Shown in pieces: positions 39,774 to 52,489 of a DNA stretch of 64,000 nucleotides; the first letter of the stretch is position 1; every line of letters starts with the position of its first letter. This DNA comes from Nissolia schottii (Eukaryota; Streptophyta; Magnoliopsida; Fabales; Fabaceae): NCBI GenBank assembly GCA_003254905.1, contig QANU01067139.1:378315-442314 (forward strand). Direction: 5' to 3'. The position numbers and the translations under genes were made by a program. The notes under the pieces are model-generated. The model had not been told where the DNA came from and searched no databases. It worked only from the letters and a program-made list of their open reading frames with translations.

Positions 39774-42700
39774 GGAATATGAGGGTCTTCATCTAATTTG
39801 TTTTAACTCTGGATCTTATGGTCATCGATGGGAGAGTTGTTCCTTCAAGGGTGTACATGAATGTGTCTGCGTTGAAATTTCCAACAGAAGAAGTGAACGA
39901 AGAAGGCCTGACAGCCGGCGGGGTTGCTCCGGGAGTGGCTGAAATTATGGAAGTGGATCAAGGTAAATCAAGTGCAATAAATCCTGCCAAGGAGAATCAA
40001 TCACAAGACCTGGCGAATCAAGATACAAATCGAGTGATTGACGACAACCAAATCAATTTTCTTATGGAAAGTAAGGAATCTTTGGGATTTGGTCCTTGGA
40101 TGATGGCACATTATTCTCGAAGAAGAAAGTTTTCAAATTACATTTCTAAAGCAGTGGAAACAGTTACAAGTGAAGGAATTGCAGCTGAATCACATTTTGA
40201 AGCCTTGGCTGTAATGGAATCCTCTAATATGGATATGCTTATGGACCACCCTATCCCCAAGAACCTCCTGTAGCCCAAATTAATTCTCCTACACAAGACA
40301 AACATCTTGCTCACAATAACCAGCATGGGGTCGTGACTCACAAGGCCCACAACAAGGGAAAAATAGAGAATCTCCCAAGCTCTCAAGACAATTAAGAATT
40401 CTATCAGCAAGCCCACTAAAAAACCAAACTATTCCAGCCCAGTAAACCCAAACCGCCAAAAACAACCTTTTAACCCAAAGCCAAGAAAGCCAACCCATCA
40501 ACAATCAAATAATAAACAACAGCCCCAGGTACCTTCCCTATGAACATGACGCACAATACCATCCAGAGCTCTGCCCAGCCAGAAAAAACAAAAACAAAGT
40601 CTCGAAATTGACAACGACAAGCATAAGAAAAAGCAAGATGAATAGTGGGACACCATTAATAATTTGCGGTATAGTTCATTGGGTGTTTGTCATGCCCTAA
40701 CTTAGAACGTGACCGCACGTAAGGCTACTGTCCTACGGAAGCTCTGACATGGCATATTAACGTATATGTAATACTTATAAATGAACAACTGATCATAATA
40801 AATACTGATTTCATAAAATAACTGTTTTTATCAAACAATAATGAGGTTACATGCGAAACTAAAAATGCGGTTATGATAATATGACTAAAAACATGAATGC
40901 TAAAAGGTGGATCCTGCCCTATGTATTTGGAGCATAACTGTTAAAGACTCTGGTGGACTTCATTGCGAAGTGAAGCTTACCACTGACGCTGAATCATTGC
41001 TGTTACTGGACAAGGGAAACGTCCTCACTGTTCTCAAATGAATCTGAAAATGTTGTTGACAGAGGAGTGAATTTGTCATCTCAGTAGTGAGTACCTCGGC
41101 ACCACACAAATAAAACATATTGCATATAATATCATGGCATATGGACATACACACGCACACACATATACTAAAGGAATATATATAACAATTAAAGCATATA
41201 TATATATAGCTGTTATCTGAAAGAAACTAATTGAATTGCACATACTGAATGAATTGAATAAACTAAATTAATTGCTGAAATGTAAAATTGATCTGTTGTA
41301 AGTATGCCCACGTCCTTTGGCAGAGGAGCATAATTCAAGGGAGCCTCACCTTGGCCTTATTTCACCAGGATAAATCCGGGTGGTTCCGGTTCGCACTCAA
41401 GTCTGATACTTGTGAGGATACGCATACCCTAAGTTTGAGGAGCCTTGCACTTAGGAAGGTCTGGTAGAGCACGCATGCCATATCTGCGGAGCCTTTCGCT
41501 CATATCTATCTACTATTGGGTCTGGGTTACGAGGTCGTAGGACCTCATACTGTTCTAGGTCATCTACCCTAAAATCTACTATTCGTGAAGTCTTTTAGGT
41601 AGTTGTCTTTGATTACCCATGTTATTAAGGCCTAAGGCTACTGATTATGACAAGTGTTTCCGTCTGGACTCAAGGAATGAGGTACCACACTTAGGACAGG
41701 ATTCCCAGGTAAGAAATGTGTGTCATAATGGACATCTTAAGTACCATGTCTTGCCATAGTCAGAACCTGCCCCTTGTTAGGATTCATACCTTAACCAGAG
41801 TTTTTTTAGGGTCGTTACATTCCTTTTCCTATAAACGAAGTTATTATCAACCTTTCTGTGGTGGAAATTAAACTTGTTGCCCTTCTAAAATAAAAAATGG
41901 GGATGGCGGGAGATGCAAAGAACCCACCAGACCCCGGAGAATCGATTATAGAGTCAAGTCAGCAAGATAACGAGGTGGAAAATATAAGCAAGTCAGATTG
42001 CTATGAAAACGGTAAGGAGATTGAGTGCCAAAAAACTCAGAAGGTGGGTCATCCAAGGTTCCCTCTAACTCTACATTTTAATGATGAATATTATCTTGTG
42101 AAATTGTAAAGGGGTGTCGTGTAGAGGTTTCAGCTCTTTAATATCCAATTTTTCTTTAAGACATAAGTAAAAAAAATTTGTGCTCATGGAGACTCATTTG
42201 TCTGGTACCAAAGCTAGAAAAGTTATTAAGAAATTTGGCTTTGTTGGTATATTCGTTCAAGATGTTGAAGGATTCAGAGGGGGTATTTGATGCATGTAGG
42301 ATACTAGAATCTGGAAAGTTGAGGTTTTGGAGTCGCACAAGCAAATTATCCATATGAAAGTTATTTTTAATTTTGAGGATCCTTGGTTCATCTCGGTTTT
42401 CTATGACAAACCTCATTCTTGTTACAGAAGGGAGCTATAGGATAATATGACCAATATTAATGCGGGTTTGAGTGGACCTTGGTGCAATGGGGGAGATTTT
42501 AACTTTACCTTCTCTCTCACCGACACTAGAGGTTTTCCAAATACATCGTGTGACACTTTGCAATTTAATGGGTGCCTCTTTCAGTGCGGGTTATCAGATA
42601 TTAGGTTCCATGGCCAATCATTTACTTTGAAAAATAAATGTATTCGCAGGAGGCTTGATAGAGTTCTTGCTAATAGCTTGTGGGTTTCCAGGTTTCAAGA

Positions 42701-45700
42701 GGGAAATCTCCCTCACCTACCCAAGTTGAAAAGTGATCATATTTTCCTTTGTCTGTGTTGTGTTCCCTCCAACAGTTAAATGTGTGGTTACCAACCCTTC
42801 CTTTTCTTGGCACCTTGGTAGCTTCATGATGGGTTTGCTCTCTTTCTTCAGAGTGTCTAGTAAAGGGATGGTAACCTTCAACACAATATTGTTGAGTTTA
42901 CTAAGAAAGTCAAAATGTGGAATAAGGAGGTCTATGGTCACATGAAAAGAAAAAACGGTTGTCTTTTACTCCATTTAGAGGGTATTGCAAAGTGTAATGA
43001 TGCCCATTCGAATCCTTTTCTGGTTAAACTCAACAAGGATCTTTGGAAAGAATTTGAGAGGATCCTTATTCAAGAAGAAGTCTACTGGAAGCATATGTCA
43101 AGATGCTAGATTAATTTTGGGGACAGGAATACTACTGACTTTCATAATAAAGCGGTGGGTAGAAAATAAAGGAATATGATTGGGATGCTTAAAGATGAGT
43201 TTGGTAATTGCATTGATGACACGATAACCCTTGAGCCCATGGGGATTCAATTCCTTTTTTACCTGTATAAGGATGATGACAATTTTGAGGAACCTCTTAT
43301 TAGTGGGCTTTTCCTAGTCTCTCTTCTGAGGATATGGAGGGTCTAGCTAAACCGATTTCTAATAAGGAGATTTGTATGGTTGTTTTCTCTATTGGTAGTT
43401 TGAAAGCGTTTGGGCTTGATGGTCTTCCCCCTATTTTATCAAAAGAATTGGGATGTGGTTGGTAATTCTCTTACCCTTGTTAAAAATGTGTTCACCAATC
43501 CAGACTGAATCTGCTAATGGCACTCTTATCTCCCTTATTCCCAAGGTAGATATCCCAGAGTCTTTTGAAAATTTTAGGCCTATATCTCTCTACAATGTCA
43601 ACTATAAAATTGTCACCAAAATTATGGCCTCTAGGCTTAAAGCCATTATGGAGAAACTGGTTCACCCAACCCATAGAAGTTTTATTCCTAATCGCTTGAG
43701 CTCGGATAATATTCCAGTTGCTCAGGCGGTCATTCATTCTATGAAAATGAAGAAAGGTAACAAAGGTTTTGTGACTATCAAATTGGATCTCGGGAAGGCT
43801 TATGACAGACTCAAGTGGGAGTTTATCAAGGAGACCCTGCAAGATATTGGTATTCCTACCCCTATGGTGGATTTTATTTGGCATTGTATCTCTTCTAGTA
43901 TGATGAACCTAATATGGAACGAGGCTGTTACTAATTGCTTCAAACCATCTAGAGGAGTTCACTAAGGAGATCCTCTCTACCCCAACGTTTTTGTCTTATG
44001 CATTGAGAAGTTGTCTCAATTGATTGATGTTGCTGTTGATGACAACAATTGGGAGCTCATCAAGCTTTGGAGAACTGGGGTTAATCTTTCTCATCTTTGC
44101 TTCGCAGATGACTTAGTTCATTTTACATCTGCAAATATGGATCAGGTTGACACCATTAAAGGTATTCTTAATTTATTTTGCGCTAGCTCTTGTCAAAGAA
44201 TTAATTTCAATAAATCCTGTGTTTTCTTTTCGAGGAATATTAACCATGGTAGGAAAATGGAGCTTACCAATGCTTTGGGTGTTAATCTCACATTTGATTT
44301 AGGTCAATACTTGGGGGTTCCCCTTCTCCATGATCAATGCAAATCTCAAGATTTCCAGTACATCATTGATAGATTGCAGAGTAATTTGAATAGATGGAAA
44401 TCTAGTACTTTTTCTAGTACAGGTTGCATCACTTTAGCCCAATCAGCCTTGGCAAAGCGTACCTTCATACGTGATGTAGACGATGAAGCTTCCAGTGAAA
44501 GTGTGTGATCATATTAACCAAATTTGTCACAACTTCATTAGGGGATCATCTGAGCATCGCATAATTCACCTTATGAGTTGGGACAAGATTTGTCTCCCCA
44601 AGAGTAAGGGAGGGTTGGGTTTCAGAAAGGCTAGAGACCTCAATGACACTTTCCATATAAAACTTGCCTAGAGACTTATTACACTTCGTGAAGCTTTGTG
44701 GGTAAACATTATGATGGCCAAATACTAGTGCAGAACTAATATTATCCCTATTATTCATAACAAGAGCAGCACTTCGAATGCTTGAAGAGGCATAGTGCAA
44801 GTGTGGCCTCTAGTTGTGGGCAATGGCCGCTTGGTTAGCTTCTGGCATGACCACTGGATTACAGGCATTAATAAGCTGAATGACTTCTCGGTTCACCTTC
44901 TTAGCTCTGATAGAATTGATGACAGAGTGCTCAATTACTCGCATAATGATAATTGGAATCAGGAAAAATTATTGCAATCTTTGAATTTTGAATATGTGGA
45001 CATTGTCTTATCTATCAAAGCTCCTGAGGATGCCATGGATCTTGATGATACAGGCTAGTGCCTTACTATGAATGGTAAACTTAGTGTTAAATTTGCCTAT
45101 GATATTGTTTTGTCAGACTCTAGTAACTGCATCAATCTTTTTAAAGAGGTTTGGAAAATTAAAGGTCCTCAATGTTTAATTGCTTTTATGTGGATTGTTG
45201 CTCCTGAGGATCTTTTGACTAACCATTTAAGGTGGAGAAGAGATATGCCAAATGATCCCATGTGTTTGTGGTGTGGTTTTGAGGAAGAAACAATGCTTTA
45301 TGTCCTCCGCGATTGTAGTATTGCGAAGGAGACGTGGAAGAGCATTGCACATAGTTCTTTTCATGTTTCCTTTTTTCAGGTTGATTTCAAAAACTGGATG
45401 AAAGAGAATATTTCATCAAGAACTCGAGTTCTTAAAGAGGTGGAATGACCTATCATTTTTTCGCTACTACTTGTAACTCCATCTAGCAAGCTAGGAAATA
45501 ATGGATTTTCGAGCAACAACAAATCTCTTCATCTGAGCTAGCTAAAAAATCCGTGGCTATCGCTGAAGATTATCATCACATGCAAATGTTCGCTATTTAT
45601 GTTAACCCTGTGGTTCCCCAAGTTGAGGTAGTGCATATTGATTGGGTACCCCTTTAATAGGTTGGATCAAAATCAACGTAGACGGCTCTATCACAAATTT

Positions 45701-46220
45701 TAGTGGCACTGCAGCTTGCGGTGGGATTATCAAGGATCACCACGGGAATTTTATCTTAACGTTTAGCTATAACATTGGGTCCTGCTTTGTCACTTTTGCT
45801 AAGGGGTGCCTTTGCAGACACTTCCTGGGCAACCCAGTGTGGTTTTCAGCAAGTGATCCTAGAGTTAGATTCCAAATGCTTTGTTAACTTTATCCCGACC
45901 CTCCAAATCCTAGCCACTCTCGTTCTCCGTTGGTAAAGGATATTACTGTTATTTTGAGGACCTTTCAGAATGTCCACATCATACATGTTTTTAGATAGAC
46001 ATGTTTTCAGAGAAGCTAACTTATGTGTAGATTCCTTATCCAAACATGGTCATGATTGTCCCAGGAGCTTCTAGTCTCATAACTCTATGCCTAGCTTTTT
46101 GTCTTTAACATTGCTAGTTGATAAGGCTGGAACTTTATTCCCCCCGTGTAGAGGGTATGTAGGTTTTTGGCTCTTGTTTGGGTGTTTTCGCTCCACTATC
46201 AATAAAAAAAAGAAGAAAAA
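39774..46220 (+). pseudogene. Decayed L1-type LINE, rearranged, with a nested LTR-like insert
   Basis: The 5'-truncated copy starts in the ORF1 zinc knuckle (EYEGLHLICFNSGSYGHRWE; one Cys is Ser) and runs to about 40687 (FGPWMM near 40095). After the insert comes ORF1 N-terminal sequence (41897-42107) and then ORF2. In ORF2 the endonuclease shows GGDFNF and LKSDH at 42480-42740, and the reverse transcriptase spans about 43500-44430 with FRPISL, KLDLGKAYDRLKWEFI and FADD at about 44103. The zinc-binding region (CLWCGFEEE) lies near 45260-45340 and RNase H (GWIKINVDGS) at 45660-45800. ORF2 is broken by stops and frameshifts; one stop at 43963-43965 replaces the Gln of the GVHQGD motif. The 3' UTR ends in an A-rich tail at about 46202-46220. 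The order of ORF1 parts is permuted, so two copies or a rearrangement are possible. Confidence 0.85.
40688..41819. mobile_element. Solo-LTR-like insertion (LTR retrotransposon fossil)
   Basis: A block of about 1.1 kb, unrelated to the LINE, interrupts it. It begins TGTCATGCCC and ends GGTCGTTACA, the TG...CA ends of an LTR, in a style resembling Ty3/gypsy LTRs. No internal coding region or second LTR is seen, so it looks like a solo LTR. No matching target duplication was found, which weakens the call or points to an old insertion. Confidence 0.45.
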
Positions 46221-46680
46221 GGAATATGAGGCTATTTATAAAAAAGAAAAAAGAAAAAAGTGTTGTAGTCGTTTTGGACCCTTAGTTGGGTCTATGTCCA
46301 TTATGCACAATACATATTCTATAACACTAATATATCAAGGATGCATGCACTTTTGGGGGGTTTTTTTACGTAACCAGGATACCTACTGGTGTGGGTTTGG
46401 TGACTAAACCACTATGGAGGATTAAAATAATGTAACTCTAATTCAACATTTTAATTAATAATATTTTTTTCTTAAATAAAATATCCAAATCCAAACTTAT
46501 ATGTAAAATTTTAGGTTATGTTTGGGAGATTTAAAAATAATAAAAGGGTATGACCATTAATAGGTTTGGAGAGAGACAAGGAGTAGGACCCCCCAATTGG
46601 GAGGGTCATAAAATGGAGGTTTTGAATGACAATTGAAGGACAAGATAACCCTCCTTAACTATTCTATTCCCTCCTCTTAG

Positions 46681-46938
46681 ATTATGTTTGGATTGGTGAT
46701 TTTCAAAGGAGTGAAATGGAAACTCATTAAATTTCCTCAGGCTCCATTTTTTGGATTAATAGTTTGAGAAGAGAATTGAATGATTTCATTCAATTAAAAA
46801 CCATTAAAACTCTTAATTTTTGTTCCATCCAATTTGAAGAGTTTGGGAGGAAGTGAAATCATTTTGTTGAACTCTAGCTCAATTTTTTAATTTTCTTATT
46901 CCATTTCACTACCTTCAAACCACCAATCCAAATATATC
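46681..46938. mobile_element. MITE with ~37-bp inverted ends
   Basis: The left end, TTATGTTTGGATTGGTGATT, faces a right end reading ATATATTTGGATTGGTGGTT on the reverse strand; both continue to GTGAAATGG. The ends resemble Tourist-like (PIF/Harbinger) elements, but no TTA duplication could be fixed. The 258-bp body is non-coding. Confidence 0.6.
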
Positions 46939-47171
46939 ATTGACTTCTAAACATGGGCCACTTAAATATAAGAGCAATGCTACATGTACACAAAAAAGTA
47001 TCTACTAGTTGTCCATTAAATATTACAAATGCGTGAACAAACCTTTCATACGCAAATGAACAAACTTAATATAACTAATGAACAAATATTTTTACGTATG
47101 AACATGAGATAAAATGGGACTTACGACACATTAAATGCCATAAAGTAACTAACGCACACTCTCTCCTACCT

Positions 47172-48169
47172 AAGGTTGGGAGCAGGTCAAGTCAGGTCAG
47201 GCCCAACCCTTAACAAGCCAAGCTTGTATTGTACCTTATCGACCTAAGCTTGGTCTGTGGCCCGTTGTAGGCTTTGTTTTCGGCCTAAGCTTAACCTGTT
47301 GAAAGGTCTAGCCTGGCCTAAAGCCTATTAACAAGGCCTATAGTTTGAAGAAAAAAAAATTCACAGAATAGTAAATTCAAATTTTGGAACAATTCAGAAA
47401 TAATACTCATTATTGAAGAAAAAAAATTACCCATTCAATAGTTGTAACTAAATCAAAATGATTATTCATATAAAAAAATGGTTAAAAAATAATTACTTTT
47501 TGGGACAAAATAAGATGATCCATGCGTTGGCGACTTTGAAGATGACATCATGTCAAATTAGACACGACTACAAACGCAACTTGAGTGACTGTGCGTGGGA
47601 GCCAGTGAATACGATATGCAAGCTTGAGTGCGAGACCTATGAGCATGTGAGTGCGATTGAGAGAAGGAAAGGGCAGAGAACAAAGGGAAATGGAAAATAG
47701 TGGCGATCAATGGTTGGAGGTCAAGAGTGGTGGCGGCTAGCTGCTACAAGAGAGATGGGAGAAAATGAAGAGGTAGAGGATTTAAGGGATGAGAGTGACG
47801 ATTAAATGAAAGAATGTGAGGGAGCGATATGAAGTTTAGTGGATTAGATTATTTTTTTTAAATGGGATAAATTTTATTATTTAATAAAAGATTATGTGTT
47901 CTTATTACAACATAATGTGCTGGCTTAGTGGTGAAGCACCGTGATTTTTGCAAGGGAACATTTTTATAATAGTTTTAGGTATTTTATAAAAAAATATGTT
48001 TAACATATATATAGTAGGCTAGCGTAAGGCTTCATAGGCATTCTAGAAGGCCTGAGTCTGACCTATTAAGATAAATATGCTTATTTATTAGCCTGAGCTT
48101 GATTTTTTTTAAAATAAGTTAGATCAAGCCAAAAACATGTCAGACCACTTGACCCATTTTCACCCCTAT
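47172..48169. mobile_element. hAT-like non-autonomous element, 998 bp
   Basis: A perfect 8-bp direct repeat, TCCTACCT, flanks it at 47164-47171 and 48170-48177. The left end is AAGGTTGGGAGCAGGTCAAG; the right end reads ATAGGGGTGAAAATGGGTCA on the reverse strand. Subterminal AGGCCT/TTAATAGGC motifs occur on both sides. The middle has short ORFs with no recognised domain. Confidence 0.75.
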
Positions 48170-48189
48170 TCCTACCTTTACTCTAAATG

Positions 48190-48620
48190 CCTGCATTCAC
48201 GCTCTCTTGTAAACAAGCATTATAAAATAGATGAACAAACATTAAAGAATAAATAAATAAATATTACGAAACACAAAAAATAAAATAAAATGAGACTTCA
48301 CACAAACTAAATAACAAAGACACTCCCTCTCTTGCTCCCACACTCACTCTCTCATAAATAAAAATAACATCACAAATAAAAAAAATACTACAAAACTCGA
48401 AAATAAACGTTACAAACTCATAAACAAATATTACAACATACATAAATAAACATTACACCACATATACAAACATTACACAACACAAAAACAAATAAATAAA
48501 CAAATATTACACCACACAGAAATGAATAAATAAGCAAATATTATTACACTCATAAACAAACATTACAACACAAATAAACAAACATGACACCATGCAAAAA
48601 CATTACAAAATTTATAAAAC
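48190..48620. repeat. Degenerate minisatellite with an ACAAACATTACA core
   Basis: The motif (A)AACAAACATTACA(A/C)CACA, with AAATAAATAAA spacers, recurs many times at irregular intervals of roughly 20-40 bp. The same core appears in the left flank of the hAT-like element near 47030-47090, so that element seems to have landed inside the repeat region. Confidence 0.65.
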
Positions 48621-49147
48621 AACATGGATAAGAGAAAAATGTCTTCATTTATGTTTTCTATAACTTCTTAAAGAGAAGAAAAACAAAGACAAACCCCAAA
48701 AAAGAGAAAAACAAATAAAGAAACAAGAAATAAAAAAACGGAATAAGAAAAGAGAAAATAAAAAAAATAATTGAACAAAATGAAAAAAGAGTGTGTGGTT
48801 AAAGTGAAAAAAACAAAAAAAAAAAAAAAGGAAGGAGGAGAGCCGAAGAAAAAGAATGTGGGTAAAAAAAAGTGAGGGGAAGAAAAAGAAAATTAATACT
48901 TAATAATGATAAATACCTTTTTTTTTTAAAACGCAAATCTATTTCTATGTATATATAACCATTCCACTTCTGGCCACCTCCCAATTTTCACTATCCAAGC
49001 ATAACATAACCTTAGTTTAAAAATAAAGAATAGGAAAGCGCTAGTATTGGTATATTGTACCTGCAGGGTGTCCAAAAATCTAATCCACTTTCATTCCAAC
49101 TGTACAAACTATCTCCTCTTCCCCCCATTTGGTAACTCCAGAAGCCC
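48621..49147. other. PTAC6 upstream region
   Basis: Purine-rich (AAGAGAAAA type) up to about 48890, then ordinary promoter-like sequence. No TATA box was assigned, but a pyrimidine-rich leader precedes the start codon. Confidence 0.4.
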
Positions 49148-52100
49148 ATGACTACCTCTTCCACCTTCCTCCTCCCATCCCCACTCCTCTCTCCAAACTT
49201 TCCATCTCTCCCCTCTTCACTCTCCACACCCACATCCTTCTCCTTCAAACCCCCAAAACCCACCGCATTCTCCTTCAACCCTTCCCTCCTCCTCCACCCG
49301 CGCCACTCCAGCTCCAGGACCAACCGCTTCCTGACCCGCGCCGACGACGGCGACGGCGACTCCGCCGGCCCCGACGACTACGAGATGGACGAGGAGGAGA
49401 TGGAGGAGGTCGACAACAAGAAGGACTTCGACATCGAGTACGACCCCCTGGCCGCCGCCTTCGCCGCCGCGGTCCCCGGCGGCGACGAGGACATCGCGAT
49501 TGCGCAGAGCAAGAGCTTCGTGTCGACGCAGGGGTGGGACTCGGAGAAGGTGGTGGATTACAGGATCAACGAGGAGGAGTTCCACAAGATAAGCCTCGCG
49601 GACTGCGACTTCTTCATTAGGAAGCCCCCTGACCCTGACAACGACGTCTATGATTTCAGGGAGGTTAGTTATTCGGTGATTGGAAATTGCGTTTTGGAAG
49701 TTCAATTGAATCTGCGTGTGTTGTGAATTGATGCATTTTTGTTTGTTTTGTAGATGTATGTGACTCCTCCAGATACAGATGTTTATTCAATCCCCAAGGT
49801 TCTTGCTCCAATGCCTCAGAAGGTACTACTGCTATTCTAGTTCTAGGGGAATTTTGATGGCTCAGACGATGTTTGTTTCTTTCTATATATATGCTTGAAT
49901 GTCATTGTAATTTCTTATTTTCTCGAGTATTCCAACATTGCAATGTAGCAATTTTATTGTAAGCCGGACTAAACTCTAGTGCGTGCATGGATTTGGTTAT
50001 GCTGTTAAGTTTGAAACAGATGAGGCAGCGTATTGAAAAGGTGGTTATCCTTGAAATAATCTTTTTCCGAAAATGTCTCAGTGTGTGTTTGAATTAGCTT
50101 ATTTTGGGTTATAATTTTAAGTTTTCGGAGACAACGTCTGGGAAAAAAATGGTTATATCCTCAAAACAATCGTTTTCCCCCTCCAAACTTGCCTAAATAT
50201 GCTCATTGAGCTTTTGTGAAGGTTATGAATGTTGCTTCAACTAATCCTATTGTAGGTTCTTTTTTAAGATACCTTTCATTTCAATAGTATGTGCTTCTTT
50301 CTGTTTATGGGCGTTATGTTGCATTTTGAGATGGAAATATTCATATACTACTTTGGTTAATGGTTGCTCTCTTTTTGTCAAATCTGTAGTACATTAGATG
50401 TGCGATAAGTGATTATGGATGCTACAATGTGACAGAGCCACCAATTGATGCACCACGAGATCCTCTGTATAAAACTGAGAGGGAAATCTGGAAGGTATGG
50501 TCAACTGTTGTATTTGAGGCTTTAAGTAATGTGTGAATTGCTGTTTTTCTTAAAGTTTTGACTTTTAATTGGATCTGGTCTAAGACGTGTGTAGGAAGGT
50601 ATATTAAAACTTGTGACATAAAATGGACACTTGTTGAGGAAGAGTGAAGATAACTTCTTCAATGGTTACACGCTTTGAGTTTGTTTACGAAATATTGCCG
50701 AACAATCCTTGTATGGGATCCGGTCAGGCAAGGATCTGTACTTGTATCTCTCCCACTTCTAGGTACTAGAGAGTGAGATAATTGAAATTAGTGCTGCCAT
50801 GCGCATGAGCTTGATCAATTACTGAAAAAGTATGTTCCCTTGGAGCCTTGGGGCATTCTGAGTTTTGGCTGATTGTATTTATGAATCTTGTCATTTTAAT
50901 GATTATCATTGACTGTGAAAATGTAAATCAACAACTAGTATTTTAAAAGTATAGGCTGGTTTCTTTCTTGTGTTTTCGGCATTACACCAAATGGATATTT
51001 TCACAGATTAGATTATATAAGTGAGGGAGAGACTTAAGTAAGATTTTATGGCAGAAAAGAATGGATTATGTTCATTTATCAATTTTTTTTGCTGTTTGTA
51101 TTTTAGTACTCACTGAGTTACTCTCTATACTTGTAGAGGAAAACCGGTTACAATTTATTCCAGAAAATCCAAGAATTGGACAACAAGAAACTAACATAAT
51201 TGCTAAGTGGATTTCCTTCTTTGGTTGAGATGTCTCCCTCATCGGATTTTGTTCCTGTTACAGGCATACTTGACAAAACACTACAAAAATCGAAGGCAGG
51301 GTGACCCAGATTTTGTGCTAGATTTTGAGGAGATTTATGTTATTGATTCCAAAACTAAGTCAATTACCAGAGCTAAAGTCGTGGTAAGAATTTGTTTGTT
51401 GATTCTCAATATTTTCTACTGCTTACATGCTTTTGTGCTAGATTTTCTACTTGCTGCCATCGATATTTGTAGTTTCTTCAGCCTTGAATTTATGACTTTT
51501 ATTGTTTTAACGGCTTCTTTGTCAGACCTAGACAATGAATTCATGGAAGTTGCTTTGGTGCTTAAGAATATTCTTGTGGGTTACTCTAGAATATTACTAT
51601 GCCCCTTAGGAGTGGTATACAATATACATGTGGACCTTTGCCCAAACCTTAGGCCCTAGACTACTTATGCAAGCTAAGAAATCCTGTTAATCAACCACCT
51701 ATATTTATTTCTAGGCATGAGTTAAGATGGATATTATGCTTTTAGATGCAACTTTGATGTTGTGTTTGTTGATTGCTGTATGATTTCTCACACTGCAATA
51801 AGCATGATAACTCTTTAACTTTTCCAATTTCAGCGGCTAGCTTTTATTTTGTATACTTCCTGTATGCAATTTAGAATTTTTGCGATTAGAAAATTTTCCG
51901 CCTCTAGTAAACTATTTTTGAAGAATGTCTCTGAAAACTCATGGTTGTTCTAATTGATTCTGGTAATGACCTTGCTTATGATTTGCATATTACTTACTGT
52001 CTATAAAAATAAAAGAATCCAACCAAAACTTTGAGAATTCGGGTGGATGTGCCGGAACTCATTAGTCTGATTGAATTTCTTTGCCTTGGATGATTCTTTG

Positions 52101-52489
52101 TACTTATAGCTTACAATTATTTAAGTAGGGCTTCTGATAAACTGCTGATAAGTTATCTGTTGCGCTAGCATTCATACTAAATCATCAATATGCCATCTGT
52201 AGGTAACAGCTCCTGGAGGGAGAAATAGAGATAGAAAGACTGACTTGCTTGTTATAGCTGATCGCGGGAACTCCTTCAAAGTCATACATACAGTGAGTGT
52301 TTCTTCCCTGAATCATTTGTCACTTATCTTTCGACGTTACAGCCGAACTGATTTGCCATTCTATATGTGCAGAGTGAAAAAGAAGATCCAACAACTGTCA
52401 TAGAAAGGGAAGAGTGGAAAAATTCCAGACAAGAAATGGAGAGGCATCTTAGAAAGCTAAGAGACTTCAGCATTTCCAACTGGTTTTGA
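49148..52489 (+). CDS. PTAC6: Plastid transcriptionally active protein 6 (PTAC6/PAP8)
   Basis: PTAC6/PAP8 is an essential associated protein of the plastid-encoded RNA polymerase, needed for chloroplast biogenesis (family knowledge). Exons 49148-49663, 49754-49822, 50390-50494, 51264-51383, 52203-52292 and 52373-52489 give 338 residues, near the Arabidopsis length of about 328. Residues 1-60 form a S/P/F-rich transit peptide. An acidic stretch follows (YEMDEEEMEEVDNKKDFDIE). The conserved body contains RKPPDPDNDVYDFREMYVTP, CYNVTEPPIDAPRDPLY and DFVLDFEEIYVIDSK, ending in RKLRDFSISNWF. No enzyme motif is seen. Exon 1 is far richer in G and C than the surroundings. The start fits the transit peptide; an overlapping +1 frame is also open but has no family match. 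Confidence 0.93.

Noticed and set aside
46510-46680. A second MITE beginning GGTTATGTTTGGGAG
   Set aside because: The matching right inverted end could not be found; the sequence runs straight into the next MITE.
47458-47700. 80-residue frame inside the 998-bp hAT-like element
   Set aside because: No transposase motif; probably random sequence in the element.
49129-49620. 163-residue arginine-rich frame overlapping PTAC6 exon 1
   Set aside because: A frame shadow of the GC-rich PTAC6 exon; the PTAC6 frame has the family match.
49217-49705. Long antisense frame over PTAC6 exon 1
   Set aside because: A shadow of biased third-position GC; Val/Gly/Glu-rich with no domain.
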